The notes under the pieces were generated by a model. That model was not told where the DNA came from. It did no database searches and was given only the letters and a program-made list of their open reading frames with translations. 54,051 nucleotides of DNA from Alphaproteobacteria bacterium. GTDB lineage: Bacteria; Pseudomonadota; Alphaproteobacteria; UBA8366; GCA-2717185. The position numbers and the translations under genes are program-made. The stretch covers positions 1-54,051 of the forward strand of contig JAPKDL010000011.1 in assembly GCA_028822585.1 (NCBI GenBank), in the 5' to 3' direction. Of the stretch, positions 35,682 to 46,078 are shown in pieces. Position 1 is the stretch's first letter; each line of letters begins with the position of its first letter.

Positions 35682-36737
35682 CTACCGAAACGCCACGCCA
35701 ACGGCATCGGTAACGCGCGCAAACCCGTCGGCTTTCAATCGTTCGGAAAGTCCCGTTTTCACATTGCGAACCAACCCTGGTCCTTTCAGCGCCATGGCGG
35801 AGTAAAGCTGCACCAAAGACGCGCCCGCGCGGATTTTGGCGTAGGCGTCCGCACCACTGGACACGCCACCCGCGCCAATAAGGGTAATGCGGCCTTCCGT
35901 CAATTTATACATATCGCCAAGCACCGCCGTCGACAGCGCGAATAACGGTGCGCCGCTCAATCCGCCGGGTTCCGTACTCGCGGGTTCCTGCAAACTGTCC
36001 GGTCGCTCGATGGTGGTGTTTGAAATGATCAACCCATCTACGGCTTGTTCCAGAGCCATAGCGGCGATGTCCTGTTTATCCCCACTCGTCAGATCTGGTG
36101 CTATCTTGACCAACAATGGTGGCGGCGCGCCCTTTCGGCTCCGTTCCGCCGCCGCGCGCACTACTGTGATTAGCCGGGTCAGCACATCGGCGTCCTGTAA
36201 GGCGCGCAACCCGGGCGTGTTAGGCGAGGAAACGTTGATGACGATGTAATCGGCGAAAGGTGCCAACCGTTCCGCGCAAGCTTCATAATCCACCGCCGCG
36301 TCTTCGGTCTCTTTGTTCTTACCAATATTGACGCCCACAATTCCGCCTACATCGCGATTTATGAGGCGCCCGGCGGCGGCCTCCATACCTTGATTGTTAA
36401 AGCCCATGCGGTTGATCACCGCGCCATCACGCGGCAGTCGAAACAGCCGAGGCTTTGGATTGCCCACTTGCGGGAGCGGGGTCACTGTGCCTATTTCGGT
36501 AAACCCAAACCCCATGCGCAACAACCCCGCATAAGCGCGGGCGTCCTTGTCGAATCCGGCGGCGACGCCGATGGGATTGGAAAAATCGTAGCCAAAATAT
36601 TGGCAAGCCAGCACAGGATCATCAGAACCACCATCGAGCGGCCCCAACCCACGCGCCAACGCCCAAACGGTCAAATTATGCGCCCGCTCCGGATCGAGGC
36701 GGCGCAAAAACGACATGGCGAGGGTGGTGGTGGACAT
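35682..36737 (-). CDS. pyrD: Dihydroorotate dehydrogenase (quinone), class 2
   Basis: 351 residues, typical of the membrane-associated, FMN-containing class 2 enzyme of pyrimidine synthesis, which reduces ubiquinone. The N-terminal helical hydrophobic stretch (FLRRLDPERAHNLTVWALA) is the quinone-tunnel helix of class 2. FMN/orotate blocks include GFGFTEIGTVTPLPQVGNP, RLFRLPRDGAVINRMGFNN, GVNIGKNKET and the catalytic-serine block INVSSPNTPGLRALQ; late blocks are LIGAGGVSSGADAYAKI and GASLVQLYSAMALKGP. The start is at 36737, with 36716 a possible alternative. It is a housekeeping gene here flanked by the decayed EAL gene. Confidence 0.97.
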   Translation of the reverse strand: MSTTTLAMSFLRRLDPERAHNLTVWALARGLGPLDGGSDDPVLACQYFGYDFSNPIGVAAGFDKDARAYAGLLRMGFGFTEIGTVTPLPQVGNPKPRLFRLPRDGAVINRMGFNNQGMEAAAGRLINRDVGGIVGVNIGKNKETEDAAVDYEACAERLAPFADYIVINVSSPNTPGLRALQDADVLTRLITVVRAAAERSRKGAPPPLLVKIAPDLTSGDKQDIAAMALEQAVDGLIISNTTIERPDSLQEPASTEPGGLSGAPLFALSTAVLGDMYKLTEGRITLIGAGGVSSGADAYAKIRAGASLVQLYSAMALKGPGLVRNVKTGLSERLKADGFARVTDAVGVAFR

Positions 36738-37378
36738 GATTGAAACGGTTTAACAGGCGGGCGTAAGTTTCGCCATAGGGCACTTAACATTCACGCCCAC
36801 CTCACCCCCCCCCAAACTTCTTCATTAACACCGAAAACGGTTATGCGGGCACTTGTCCGGCTTCGGCAAATATTTTGTCATCATAACTAAATATGTTTTA
36901 TTTTTAAAGGGTTGGCTAAAATACCCAAAGCCTCTATCGAGCAATCTATAATCGCTTCCATCATCATCGGTTTGAAAAGAATGATCCTGTTCAAGCAACG
37001 GTCGAAATTGCTGGCGGCTCAATCGCCGTTGTCTGTGCAACTTTCAGGTAAGGCGAATAATATCGAATGGTTCACAGGGTCGATTTATCCGCACCTTTCC
37101 CGCTGTAAACCCGGGCGCCAGCCAGTTTCGCCGCTGCGCCCGTGGCCCCCCATGACCACGCCTTCCCGACAGAATCAAACGGCTCGCCTACGATATCCAA
37201 GACAGGCCACACGTTAATATTTCTTGGTCGCATAACCACTCCCGTAATTTGAAATTTAAAAATACGTACAACCAAAAATATGCATCCTCTTGGTATATTT
37301 ATCTTTGTTTCTATGTATATATATTAAGTTGTGTTTCCTAATGCATTTGTTTCGAGAACAGTGTAAGAAGGCCTTCCC
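36738..37378. other. Intergenic region between pyrD and the S24 regulator, no convincing gene
   Basis: About 640 bases, AT-rich at both ends. Short frames (36912-37217 plus, 37072-37275 minus) lack ribosome sites and recognisable motifs. The AT-rich stretch just before 37379 probably holds the regulator's promoter; AAGG sits 7 bases before its ATG. No terminator hairpin after the pyrD start side, tRNA or repeat was seen. Confidence 0.45.
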
Positions 37379-38011
37379 ATGCTTAGACACCAAGACATAT
37401 GGCGCGCGATTGACAGGTTGGCCCAGGAAAATGGTTTTTCCGCGTCCGGTTTGGCGCGTCGCGCCGGGCTGGATCCAACCACCTTCAATAAGAGCAAGCG
37501 CATCGCACGGGACGGAAAACCCCGTTGGCCCACGACGGAAAGCGTCTCCAAAATTTTGAAGGCGACAAGCAGCACGATGGGCCAGTTCGTCGCGTTGTTA
37601 AGTGACAGCGCTGAAGGCGGCGTCATTCATCGCATCCCCATCATCGGATACGCCCAGACGGGCCGGGATGGGTTTTTCGATGACGCCGGGTACCCAACCG
37701 GAACGGGTTGGGACGAAGTTGATTTCCCAAATATAGGCGACAATCACGCCTATGCACTGGAAGTCAGTGGCAAAAGCATGGAGCCTGTCTACCGTGACGG
37801 CGACACCATCATTATCTCACCGCAAGCCAGCGTTCGAAGGGGCGACAGGGTTGTCGTCCGCACAAAATCCGGCGAGATCATGGCGAAACAACTCGTGCGG
37901 CAAACTGCCCACAAAATCGAGCTTTTATCGGTCAATAAGGACCATGACGATATCATGTTGAACACCGATGACGTTGAATGGCTGGCCCGAATTATCTGGG
38001 CAAGCCAATAG
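37379..38011 (+). CDS. S24/LexA-like transcriptional regulator with N-terminal helix-turn-helix
   Basis: 210 residues. An N-terminal DNA-binding domain (AIDRLAQENGFSASGLARRA followed by LDPTTFNKSKR) is joined to a C-terminal S24 signal-peptidase-like domain. The serine nucleophile is Ser133 in SGKSMEPVYRDGD and the lysine base is Lys170 in GEIMAKQL. The cleavage-site region reads GYAQTGRDGFF, with Thr-Gly where I expect Ala-Gly in relatives. The start is set by AAGG. No prophage genes surround it, so it is a chromosomal regulator. The upstream AT-rich spacer is the natural place for autoregulation. Confidence 0.88.
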   Translation: MLRHQDIWRAIDRLAQENGFSASGLARRAGLDPTTFNKSKRIARDGKPRWPTTESVSKILKATSSTMGQFVALLSDSAEGGVIHRIPIIGYAQTGRDGFFDDAGYPTGTGWDEVDFPNIGDNHAYALEVSGKSMEPVYRDGDTIIISPQASVRRGDRVVVRTKSGEIMAKQLVRQTAHKIELLSVNKDHDDIMLNTDDVEWLARIIWASQ

Positions 38012-38091
38012 CCCTGTGACCCGATTCGTTGCGCTGTAGCGTCTCGACTTTCATTACACTTAAATTAGATCATTCCCGATAGGATATTTTC

Positions 38092-38370
38092 ATGTCGCAA
38101 TCTTTGCGTCGACTCCCCTACCTTGAAACCCAATACGATGGTCCTCCGCCGCCAAGCAAATCACGCTCTGCGCTTTTCGACGGCCCTGCCTTTGCGTATA
38201 GTTAAAGGAATGCCGAAGCCGCGTTTTTAAATGCAGAGGTCCTAAAAGCAGTGCAGGCCATCGCCAAACGACCCTCACACACCCAGACGCCAAAGTCGAA
38301 TGACCGCCTTGACGTTCTCGCGGACGATTTGCGCCGCATCCGCGTCAAAGCTACTTTACAACTGCGATAA
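38092..38370 (+). pseudogene. Small degenerate gene with one in-frame stop, identity unknown
   Basis: An ATG with a good AGGATATTTTC ribosome site opens 37 codons (ending in RSALFDGPAFAYS), then one TAA at 38203. The same frame then continues uninterrupted for 54 codons (RNAEAAFLNAEVLKAVQAIA, then RLDVLADDLRRIRV). The continuity across a single stop and the helix-like acidic/basic pattern after it suggest a protein of about 92 residues inactivated by one mutation. I do not recognise the family. A sequencing error or a real short 37-residue product are alternatives. Confidence 0.4.
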
Positions 38371-38508
38371 TATTTCCCTATTGATCTGTGTGGCGGCCGA
38401 TCGAAACCGATGGGCACCATCCGGTTCGGTTGCGCCACTGGCATTGGCGCCCCCGTTGTCGCGGTTTATAGTCCGATTCCATCTAAATATACGGAGACAT
38501 TGACCCGA

Positions 38509-39348
38509 ATGGACGCCATCACATACCTCGACGGAAAATGGATCGAAGGAAACCCGCCTTTATATGGCGCACGAGATCACGCAACGTGGCTGGCGTCCGT
38601 TGTCTTCGATGGCGCACGAACCTTTGACGGCGTCGCGCCCGATCTGGACCTCCACTGCGCCCGCACCGTTCGTTCAGCCTGTGCCCTGGGCCTGAACCCA
38701 ACCTTGACCGGTGATGAAATCATGGCGTTGGCGCGGAAAGGCATCGCCAAATTTCCCGCCGGATCAGAACTTTACGTTCGGCCGTTGTTTTGGGCGGAAG
38801 GTGGATGGGTCGACCCCGACCCCGAAACCACGCGGTTTTCCTTGCTCGTCTACCTGTTGCCGATGCCGGACCCCGTTGGGTTCAGCGCCTGCCTATCGAC
38901 TCGGCGACGCCCGGCGCCTGATATGGCGACCACCGACGCCAAGGCCGCATGCCTGTACCCGAATTCCGCCCGCGCCCTGAGAGAGGCCGCCGGTCGTGGC
39001 TTCCAAAACGCTGTCATGCGAGACCCGGTTGGTAATGTCGCCGAATTCGCGACCGCAAATCTGTTTTTTGCAAAGGACGGCGCTCTTCAAACCCCGATCC
39101 CCAATGGCACTTTCCTGGACGGCATCACCCGACAACGCGTTATTTCCGTGTTACGTGAAAGCGGGGTCAACGTCGTTGAACGCAGTGTCAGCGTCGATGA
39201 TATCAACACGGCGGATGAAATATTTTGCACGGGCAATCAGTCCAAAGTCATGCCCGTGATTCGCTATGAAGATCATGACCTGGAGCCTGGCCCGTTCTTC
39301 AAACGCGCCCGGGAATTGTATTGGGAATTCGCCCACAAGCACGGGTGA
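38509..39348 (+). CDS. Branched-chain aminotransferase-like class IV aminotransferase (second copy)
   Basis: 279 residues from the ATG at 38509 (GGAG about 12 bases upstream). A longer frame from 38410 adds 33 residues of unconvincing sequence. The Schiff-base lysine is Lys145 in DAKAACLYPNSARAL and the PLP glutamate is Glu179 in NVAEFATANLFF, the standard class IV motif, unlike the altered segment of the enzyme at 4893. It opens MDAITYLDGKWIEGNPPL and keeps FDGARTFDG, matching the alphaproteobacterial BCAT-like subfamily. The substrate is probably branched-chain or aromatic amino acids. It is convergent with lysK, 13 bases apart. Confidence 0.9.
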   Translation: MDAITYLDGKWIEGNPPLYGARDHATWLASVVFDGARTFDGVAPDLDLHCARTVRSACALGLNPTLTGDEIMALARKGIAKFPAGSELYVRPLFWAEGGWVDPDPETTRFSLLVYLLPMPDPVGFSACLSTRRRPAPDMATTDAKAACLYPNSARALREAAGRGFQNAVMRDPVGNVAEFATANLFFAKDGALQTPIPNGTFLDGITRQRVISVLRESGVNVVERSVSVDDINTADEIFCTGNQSKVMPVIRYEDHDLEPGPFFKRARELYWEFAHKHG

Positions 39349-39361
39349 GCAAACAAGGTCC

Positions 39362-40948
39362 CTAAGCCGCGCCCAAGCCTTCATCCGTCAACGCATGCCG
39401 CATCAAGGCGATGGATTCTTCCACGCCGTATAATGCGATAAAAGACCCCATGCGGGGCCCCTGCGATTGCCCAAACAGAATTTCGTAGAGCGCCTTGAAC
39501 CAACCCCGTAACGGATCAAACCCAAACGTTTTACCAACTTCGTAAACTTGGGTTTGTATGTCCGATGCCTCGGCATCGTCCGGCAGCACCGACAACGCCT
39601 CAATAAGCGTCGTGATCGCCTGACGCTCAACCTCGTTTGGCGCGCGGTATTTTTTCGTCGGTTTGACGAAATCCTTATAATATCGAATGGCGTGCCCCAC
39701 CAAACCATCCAAGGACGGGTGTGATTCCGGTGTTGCGTCTGGCGCATAACGCGAAATAAAGCCCCACAAGACTGATTTGTCTTCGGTGTTGCAGGCACCC
39801 GCCAAATTCAAAAGAATATTGAAACTGATCGGCGTCAAATCCGCACTCGGCGCACCGTTATGAATATGCCAAACAGGATTTTTCAACCGCGCCGAATCAT
39901 CTTCAGCCCCGAATTTTTCCTTGAAGGTGAAATATTCGTCCACCGCTTTAGGGATAACGTCAAAATGCAACCGTTTCGCGGTATTCGGCTTTTGAAACAT
40001 GAACAGCGACAAACTGTCTCCAGGCGCATAGGTCAGCCATTCCTCCATGGTCAATCCGTTGCCTCTGGACTTCGAAATTTTCTCCCCGTTTTCATCGAGG
40101 AATAATTCATAGGTGAAACTTTCCGGCGGTCGGCCCCCCAGGGCGCGGGTGATCTTAGTCGACAGCCGAACTGAATCTATTAAATCCTTACCGGACATTT
40201 CATAATCGACGCCCAACGCGAGCCACCGCATCGCCCAGTCGGGCTTCCATTGCAGCTTACAGTGGCCCCCTGTCACTGGTGTTTCGACCATTTTACCGTC
40301 GTCACGTTTATAAACGATGGTTCCAGCATCCGCATTCAGCTCTACGACAGGAACCTGCAATACCAGACCGCTTTCCAGACAAACCGGAAGAAAGGGGCTG
40401 TAGCTTTGCCGCCGTTCCTCTCGCAAGGAGGGGAGCATAATGGACTGAACGGCGTCATATTCCCGAAGCACCGCCATTAAAGCATCATCGAATCGGCCGG
40501 ATTTATAACATTCAGTCGCGCTCAAAAATTCGTACTCAAACCCGAACCTGTCGAGAAATTCCCGTAGCCGGGCATTATTATGCGCGCCGAAACTGTCATG
40601 CGTCCCAAAGGGGTCAGGCACAGAGGTCAACGGCTTGCCCAGGTTTTGCGTCAGCATATCCTGTTCTGGGACATTCGTTGGCACACTTCGGAATCCGTCC
40701 ATGTCATCGGAAAAGGCGAAGAGTTTCGTGGGGATATCGGATATTTGCTCAAAAGCGCGCCGCACCATCGTCGTCCGAGACACTTCTCCGAAGGTCCCAA
40801 TATGCGGTAATCCGGACGGCCCATACCCAGTTTCAAACAGGACATAGCCTTTATCCGGCGTTTTGCCGCCGATTCGCTTCAAAATCCGCCGCGCTTCCAC
40901 GAAGGGCCACGCTTTCGCATCTAACGCTAATTCACGCAGGTTGGACAT
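39362..40948 (-). CDS. lysK: Class I lysyl-tRNA synthetase
   Basis: 528 residues from [16 protein letters not shown] (40948). The longer frame to 41119 would overlap the helicase start and its extra residues look non-coding. This is the class I enzyme: the HIGH motif is His49-Ile-Gly-Thr52 in [15 protein letters not shown], and the KMSKS motif is Lys290-Ile-Ser-Lys-Ser294. It has the Rossmann catalytic fold and an alpha-helical C-terminal anticodon-binding part. Class I LysRS is normal in alphaproteobacteria and archaea, whereas most bacteria use class II. It charges tRNA-Lys in the cytoplasm. It is divergent from the DinG-like gene with 131 bases between starts. Confidence 0.96.
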   Translation of the reverse strand: MSNLRELALDAKAWPFVEARRILKRIGGKTPDKGYVLFETGYGPSGLPHIGTFGEVSRTTMVRRAFEQISDIPTKLFAFSDDMDGFRSVPTNVPEQDMLTQNLGKPLTSVPDPFGTHDSFGAHNNARLREFLDRFGFEYEFLSATECYKSGRFDDALMAVLREYDAVQSIMLPSLREERRQSYSPFLPVCLESGLVLQVPVVELNADAGTIVYKRDDGKMVETPVTGGHCKLQWKPDWAMRWLALGVDYEMSGKDLIDSVRLSTKITRALGGRPPESFTYELFLDENGEKISKSRGNGLTMEEWLTYAPGDSLSLFMFQKPNTAKRLHFDVIPKAVDEYFTFKEKFGAEDDSARLKNPVWHIHNGAPSADLTPISFNILLNLAGACNTEDKSVLWGFISRYAPDATPESHPSLDGLVGHAIRYYKDFVKPTKKYRAPNEVERQAITTLIEALSVLPDDAEASDIQTQVYEVGKTFGFDPLRGWFKALYEILFGQSQGPRMGSFIALYGVEESIALMRHALTDEGLGAA

Positions 40949-41079
40949 AGCTATTGAAACTTTCAAAATGTAAAATACTAACGAATCGGACGTTGGAGCC
41001 TTTTGCCCCATGAACGCAACGTCACCCGCGTCTGTAAACCATCGCCCGCCTAAAAAACAAGCTGTATGATGCCGCCTCA

Positions 41080-43818
41080 ATGGACGCTTCCCAACAATTA
41101 CTGTTCCCCGATTCGCCAATTTTAATCATTGGCCTCCTCGACGCCGTCTGGCTCGACTCAACAGGTGAATTTGAGGAACTGTCTCATGAAGACACCACGC
41201 GGCGCCTGAGTTCGGGCGGCGCGCCGATTGTCTGTCACGCGCCTTCATGCGCGCGACGTCTGAATATCGACCGGTTTCGCGCGCTTGATGTGCTGGAATT
41301 GTTCGCCTTTGTACGCCCGACGACTTTTTGTTCACCAACGCCCGAAGGCTTGGCCCGCGCGATGGGGCTGGACGTTCAACCTGACGCAATCGCCAAGGCC
41401 ATGGCCTTGCGACAAACCGCCATGGCACTCTTGAGGCAACTCAGAGACGCTCACCGCGACCGGGACGACATCCCCATAGCGGGTGCCTTGGCGCATGGCG
41501 GGTGGGATTGGGCACCGTTCGTCCTCGCAGCGCTGGGTGAACAAGGGGAACAAGTCACCCGGTCCCCCATGGCGGGACTCGATGTATGGCGTCGATTAAG
41601 CGAATGGCAAGATCGAGCGCCACAAGGCGAACCCACCGGAATCCCCGTTGAACCCTCCGCCGCGCGGACGCGCCTTGCCAACATTTTAGGTGACGACGCC
41701 GAAACCAGACCCAGCCAGGCGGATTACGCGTCGTCGGCGAGCCTCGCCTTTAATGTTCGCGAGGAAGAAGGCGCGCCTAATTTCGTTTTGGCGGAAGCCG
41801 GGACCGGCGTCGGCAAAACATTAGGCTACATCGCCCCTGCCAGCCTTTGGGCGGAAACCAATGACGCGCCCGTTTGGATTTCCACATACACCCGAAACCT
41901 TCAACATCAAATTGATCAGGAACTCGACCGACTATACCCTGACGACAGCATAAAATCCCGCCATGTCGTTGTCCGCAAAGGACGCGAAAATTATCTGTGC
42001 CTGCTTAACATGGAGGAAGCTGTTCGCGGGGTCGCGGTGCGCCGGGAAGACGCGATTGCGTTGGGATTGATGGCGCGCTGGGCCGGTCGGACCAAGAGTG
42101 GCGATATGACGGGCGGAGATTTCCCCGCCTGGCTCAGCGATATCGCCGGTACGGAGCGGACGCTCGGTCTGGCGGACAGGCGCGGCGAATGCATCTACAC
42201 CGGATGTTCACATTATCAAAAGTGCTTTATCGAGCGCAGCGTTCGAAAAGCCCGCCACGCCCATCTGGTCATCGCCAATCACGCGTTGGTTATGATACAC
42301 GCCGCGCGCAACATGGCCGACGGCGCATCACGTCCGACCCGATACGTCTTTGACGAAGGCCATCATCTGTTCGACGCCGCCGACAGCGCCTTTTCAGCAC
42401 ACTTAACAGGTGTTGAGGCGGCGGAACTGCGACGGTGGATTCGCGGCGCTGAAGGCCGACGCGCTGGACGGGCGCGCGGACTTCAAGAACGAATCAGCGA
42501 TCTGATCACCAACGCCGAACAAGGCGCCGAAACCCTCGACGCCTGTCTGCAGGCGGCCAGCGTATTGCCGGGAGTCGGCTGGCGGCAACGATGTGTTGAA
42601 AATCAACCTCAGGGCCCGACAGAAACGTTCCTGGCCTGCATCCGCCATTTCGTGCTCGCCCGGTCGTCAAATCCAGAAAGCCCTTATGATTTGGAAGCGG
42701 CCCTCATCGACCTGCCCGATGATATTATTAAAGCGGCAGCGCGTTTAAATGAACAACTAGACGCCCTTGCGACACCGTTGCGCGATCTCAAACGCCTATT
42801 ATTGCAACAGCTGGAAGATAAAGTGGCGGACCTAGACACCGGGACACGAAACCGGATCGAAGTCACGGCGAGCGCATTAACCTATCGTGGGGAGAACCTC
42901 GTGGAAGCCTGGCGATCGATGCTGACCAGCGTTCTGCAAGACCCAGCCGCCGCATTTTCCGACTGGTTCACTATCGACAAAATTGACGGACGTGAATTCG
43001 ATTTTGGGATGCACCGGCACTGGATCGACCCCACGGCGCCGTTTGCCCAAACTGTTGCGGCGCCTGCACATGGAATCCTTATTACTTCTGCGACCTTGAC
43101 CGATGGTTCCGGTGATGCGGAAAATGATTGGGCCAAGGCTGAGACCCGTACCGGCGCATCGCATTTACCCAACCCCGCCACACGCGCCTCCTTGCCGTCG
43201 CCGTTTGATTACGGTGCCCAGACCAAAATTTTCGTGGTGACGGATATCCGTAAAAACAACATCCCCGTTCTCGCCTCGGCGTATCGGGAATTATTTATAG
43301 CCGCAAATGGCGGTGCGCTTGGGCTGTTCACCGCCATTAGTCGTCTGCGCGCCGTGCATAAACTAATCGCCGAACCCATGGGAAAAGCAAACCTGCCTCT
43401 TTACGCCCAACATGTCGATCGGTTGAATTTAGCCTCGCTGGTCGACATATTCCGCGCGGATCGGGATTCCTGCCTGCTGGGCGCGGACGCCGTTCGCGAC
43501 GGGATTGATGTACCGGGCGATTCGCTGCGACTTATCGTCTTCGATAGAGTGCCTTGGCCTCGGCCCACAATCCTTCACAAGGCGCGACGCCAGAAATTTG
43601 GCGGCCGCACCTATGACGACGCCATCACTCGGTTACGATTAAAACAGGCGTTCGGGCGACTCATTCGCCGCGAAGATGACCAGGGCGTTTTTGTGTTGCT
43701 GGATTCGATGATGCCCAGCCGATTAGCGGGTGCCTTCCCAGAAAATGTCGAAATTCAAAGGGTTGGCCTTGCCGAAGCCATCTCGGGAACGGCTGCATTT
43801 CTTGCTAAACCATCCTAA
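41080..43818 (+). CDS. ATP-dependent DNA helicase of the DinG/XPD (superfamily 2) family
   Basis: 912 residues. Walker A is [13 protein letters not shown] (241-247) and the Walker B box is DEGHH (425-429). Four cysteines (307, 371, 376, 382) in the segment between them, including [12 protein letters not shown], are placed like the [4Fe-4S] ligands of XPD/DinG. Late motifs include [11 protein letters not shown] and GLFTAISRL. The first 200 residues resemble a degenerate 3'-5' exonuclease-like domain ([18 protein letters not shown]) without obvious catalytic acids. It should unwind 5'-tailed or R-loop substrates in repair. There is no clear Shine-Dalgarno site at the ATG. Confidence 0.9.
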   Translation: MDASQQLLFPDSPILIIGLLDAVWLDSTGEFEELSHEDTTRRLSSGGAPIVCHAPSCARRLNIDRFRALDVLELFAFVRPTTFCSPTPEGLARAMGLDVQPDAIAKAMALRQTAMALLRQLRDAHRDRDDIPIAGALAHGGWDWAPFVLAALGEQGEQVTRSPMAGLDVWRRLSEWQDRAPQGEPTGIPVEPSAARTRLANILGDDAETRPSQADYASSASLAFNVREEEGAPNFVLAEAGTGVGKTLGYIAPASLWAETNDAPVWISTYTRNLQHQIDQELDRLYPDDSIKSRHVVVRKGRENYLCLLNMEEAVRGVAVRREDAIALGLMARWAGRTKSGDMTGGDFPAWLSDIAGTERTLGLADRRGECIYTGCSHYQKCFIERSVRKARHAHLVIANHALVMIHAARNMADGASRPTRYVFDEGHHLFDAADSAFSAHLTGVEAAELRRWIRGAEGRRAGRARGLQERISDLITNAEQGAETLDACLQAASVLPGVGWRQRCVENQPQGPTETFLACIRHFVLARSSNPESPYDLEAALIDLPDDIIKAAARLNEQLDALATPLRDLKRLLLQQLEDKVADLDTGTRNRIEVTASALTYRGENLVEAWRSMLTSVLQDPAAAFSDWFTIDKIDGREFDFGMHRHWIDPTAPFAQTVAAPAHGILITSATLTDGSGDAENDWAKAETRTGASHLPNPATRASLPSPFDYGAQTKIFVVTDIRKNNIPVLASAYRELFIAANGGALGLFTAISRLRAVHKLIAEPMGKANLPLYAQHVDRLNLASLVDIFRADRDSCLLGADAVRDGIDVPGDSLRLIVFDRVPWPRPTILHKARRQKFGGRTYDDAITRLRLKQAFGRLIRREDDQGVFVLLDSMMPSRLAGAFPENVEIQRVGLAEAISGTAAFLAKPS

Positions 43819-43830
43819 AAGCCGATGAAT

Positions 43831-44283
43831 TTATAAAGCCGCTGCTTTTACACGACGGCGAATTTTCTCTCCCATAAGAACATGCAACGCATCCGCAAAC
43901 GATTCAGCGTTTTCGCCAAGTACCGCGTGAAACGCTGTATCTGCAGCTTCCACCTCCGCACCCGCGTCTCGGGCCGCGACCATACCTTTGTCCGTGATTT
44001 CAATGATAACGGCCCGGCCGTCACCCTTATGTTTTGAGCGGCGCACAAGATTTGCTTGCTGAAGCACCCTAATAATTTGTGACGTCATCATCTGGTCGGT
44101 CCCGCAATGGCGTGCAAGCGACACCTGCGTTACTGGTGCGCCAAGATCCAACTGAAGCGACCCGACCCCTGCCAACAACAGATATTGTGCCGGTGTAAGG
44201 CCATAAGGTTTCAGCAGCTTTCGAATTTTCCGCTGCCAGGTATTACCGGCGCGCCACAGCAAAAATCCAGAAATCTCACCCAT
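43831..44283 (-). CDS. MarR family transcriptional regulator
   Basis: 150 residues from the ATG at 44283, which follows GGGGGG; an ATG at 44298 gives 155. A winged-helix MarR fold is visible: KLLKPYGLTPAQYLLLAGVG, the recognition region VTQVSLARHCGTDQMMTSQI and the wing LVRRSKHKGDGRAVIIEIT. It would bind as a dimer to an inverted repeat and respond to a small ligand or oxidant; no reactive cysteine pair is evident. It is divergent from the ferredoxin reductase gene. An imperfect palindrome just upstream (44309-44320) is a likely operator. Confidence 0.92.
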   Translation of the reverse strand: MGEISGFLLWRAGNTWQRKIRKLLKPYGLTPAQYLLLAGVGSLQLDLGAPVTQVSLARHCGTDQMMTSQIIRVLQQANLVRRSKHKGDGRAVIIEITDKGMVAARDAGAEVEAADTAFHAVLGENAESFADALHVLMGEKIRRRVKAAAL

Positions 44284-44308
44284 AAGCCCCCCATGCATTC
44301 GCTTTTAT

Positions 44309-44320
44309 TAAGTGCGCTTA
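44309..44320. promoter_or_regulatory. Candidate MarR operator in the marR-fprA intergenic region
   Basis: TAAGTGCGCTTA, with 4-bp inverted arms (TAAG/CTTA) that extend imperfectly outward (TATTAAG/CTTATTA) to about 18 bases. It lies directly upstream of the marR start inside an AT-rich promoter-like stretch. The size and position suit an autoregulatory MarR dimer site. Confidence 0.35.
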
Positions 44321-44497
44321 TTATATTTAAATTATAGCTCCACAGCAAGTGTTTCGTGTTCAATAGGACAACGCGTTAATTCGAGAAACAGGAAAAACTT
44401 TCACCCTTGCTGTTTGTTTGCATAATACGGGCGTCCGGATAGAATCCAGCGATGATCCGGCGCAATTGGAGTAGCTGGGGAAAATGGGGAGAGGCTT

Positions 44498-45805
44498 GTG
44501 CCTATTAGAATTGCCGTAATCGGGTCCGGCCCGAGCGGATTTTATACAACTGACGCATTAATAAAAACCGACGCCGATGTCGAAATCGACATCATCGACA
44601 GATTGCCGACGCCGTTTGGATTGATTCGAGCGGGCGTCGCCCCGGATCATCAAAGCACGAAACGCGTGGCGCGAGCCTATGAACGCACCGCATTGGACGA
44701 ACACGTACATTACATTGGCAATGTCGAAGTGGGCCGTGATGTATCGATAGACCAGCTTCGCGATCTATATGACGCGGTCGTCGTGGCCATCGGCATGCCA
44801 GGCGACCCCGCGTTAGGGATTCCTGGTGACGACAAGGTCGGCGTTGTTGGCGCGACAAAATTCGTTGGCTGGTATAATGGGCATCCTGACTTCGCAGACT
44901 TTCAGCCGGACCTCGACACCAAGGCGGTCGCAGTTATCGGCAATGGCAACGTCGCCATTGATGTCGCGCGCGTTCTGGTCAAAACAAAGACCGAAATGAC
45001 GGAAACCGACCTTCCCACCAAGATTGGCGACTACATACAACAAGCGCCCATAACCGACGTTTATATGTTTGGAAGGCGCGGCCCAGTCGAAGCCAAATTC
45101 ACCAATGTTGAACTTCGGGAAATGGGGCATTTGGAAAATGCATCGCCTATTATCGATCCCGACTGCCTGCCGGACGAAGTTACCGGCGAATGGTCGGACC
45201 GAGATCGCCGCTTGCGGGACCGAAATTTACAAACGATGCGGGGGTTTCCGGACTCAGTATCCGACGCCAAGGCCAAACGAGTGCATTTCGCCTTTTACGC
45301 TCAACCCGTTGAAATTCTCGGTGACGACAAGGTGACCGGTATCCGGATGGAAAAAACCCAAGTCGTTGACGGACGGGCGCGGGGTTCCGGTGAATTCTTT
45401 GAAATTGAATGTGCTCTCGTCGTTCCCGCCATAGGCTACGCGTTGCAGCCATTTGAGGGATTGCCCGTTGACGATAAAACGGGCTGCACCGCGAATGACA
45501 ATGGGCGAATCGCCGAAGGTTTTTACGCCGTGGGCTGGGCGAAGCGGGGTCCAAGCGGTGTTATCGGCACGAACAAGCCAGACGGTAAAATGGCGGCCGA
45601 GCAAATTCTGGAGGATTTTTCAGAAGGCGGGAAACTAGGCCACGACGGGCTGGTCGCGCTTTTGGGCGAAAAAGACGTCAAATGGAGCGATTTCGACGAC
45701 TGGCAAACTATAAATGAAGAGGAAACCACCAACGCACGGCCTGGCGCACCACGAGAAAAATTCTTAACAATCAAGGACATGCTAGCAGTTGTGGACAAGG
45801 CGTAG
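44498..45805 (+). CDS. Ferredoxin/adrenodoxin-type NADP+ reductase (FprA-like)
   Basis: 435 residues with a GTG start, chosen because GGGGAGAGG lies just upstream and no in-frame ATG suits. The FAD site is VIGSGPSGFYTTDAL near the N-terminus, followed by DRLPTPFGLIRAGVAPDH, a block specific to the adrenodoxin-reductase family. The NADP site is GNGNVAIDVARVLVKT. The late GWAKRGPSGVIGTNK block is also family-typical. It moves electrons between NADPH and ferredoxin. It lies 273 bases before korA-korB and may balance reduced ferredoxin made by that enzyme, but no ferredoxin gene is adjacent. Confidence 0.93.
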   Translation: MPIRIAVIGSGPSGFYTTDALIKTDADVEIDIIDRLPTPFGLIRAGVAPDHQSTKRVARAYERTALDEHVHYIGNVEVGRDVSIDQLRDLYDAVVVAIGMPGDPALGIPGDDKVGVVGATKFVGWYNGHPDFADFQPDLDTKAVAVIGNGNVAIDVARVLVKTKTEMTETDLPTKIGDYIQQAPITDVYMFGRRGPVEAKFTNVELREMGHLENASPIIDPDCLPDEVTGEWSDRDRRLRDRNLQTMRGFPDSVSDAKAKRVHFAFYAQPVEILGDDKVTGIRMEKTQVVDGRARGSGEFFEIECALVVPAIGYALQPFEGLPVDDKTGCTANDNGRIAEGFYAVGWAKRGPSGVIGTNKPDGKMAAEQILEDFSEGGKLGHDGLVALLGEKDVKWSDFDDWQTINEEETTNARPGAPREKFLTIKDMLAVVDKA

Positions 45806-46078
45806 ACTCCGCCCAAAAATTTTTTAAAATAAATCATCCCACACGACCCTGGAAGAAGACGGACGCCGCACTGCCTAACTCAAGGTAATGTGGGGTCGAT
45901 TTGTTGCGAATGCGGTTGAGTCCGCTGGTTAGCTGCGATAGACAATCATACTGGAAGTCGCTCTAAAGGAATAAGGCTTCGCTATTGGGATTTTGGACCC
46001 GAAGTCACAACGCCTTGAGAGGCTGCTGACGAAGGCCGACGCCGCCTGCTCAGCGGTAACGAACGGAGGACGACAACG

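Noticed and set aside
36912-37217. Plus-strand ORF of 101 codons before the S24 regulator
   Set aside because: No ribosome site, low-complexity C-terminal half, no recognisable motif.
39362-41119. Longer lysK start at 41119
   Set aside because: The added 57 residues look non-coding and would overlap the divergent helicase gene; MSNLREL at 40948 matches the family start.
43819-43853. Bidirectional terminator between the helicase and marR
   Set aside because: TAAAAGC/GCTTTTA can pair, but the stem is AT-rich with a long loop and overlaps the end of the marR coding sequence.
45806-46078. Possible riboswitch or leader before korA
   Set aside because: Only a weak hairpin (CTTCG/CGAAG around a long loop) was found and no known aptamer core. 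The spacer probably just holds the promoter.
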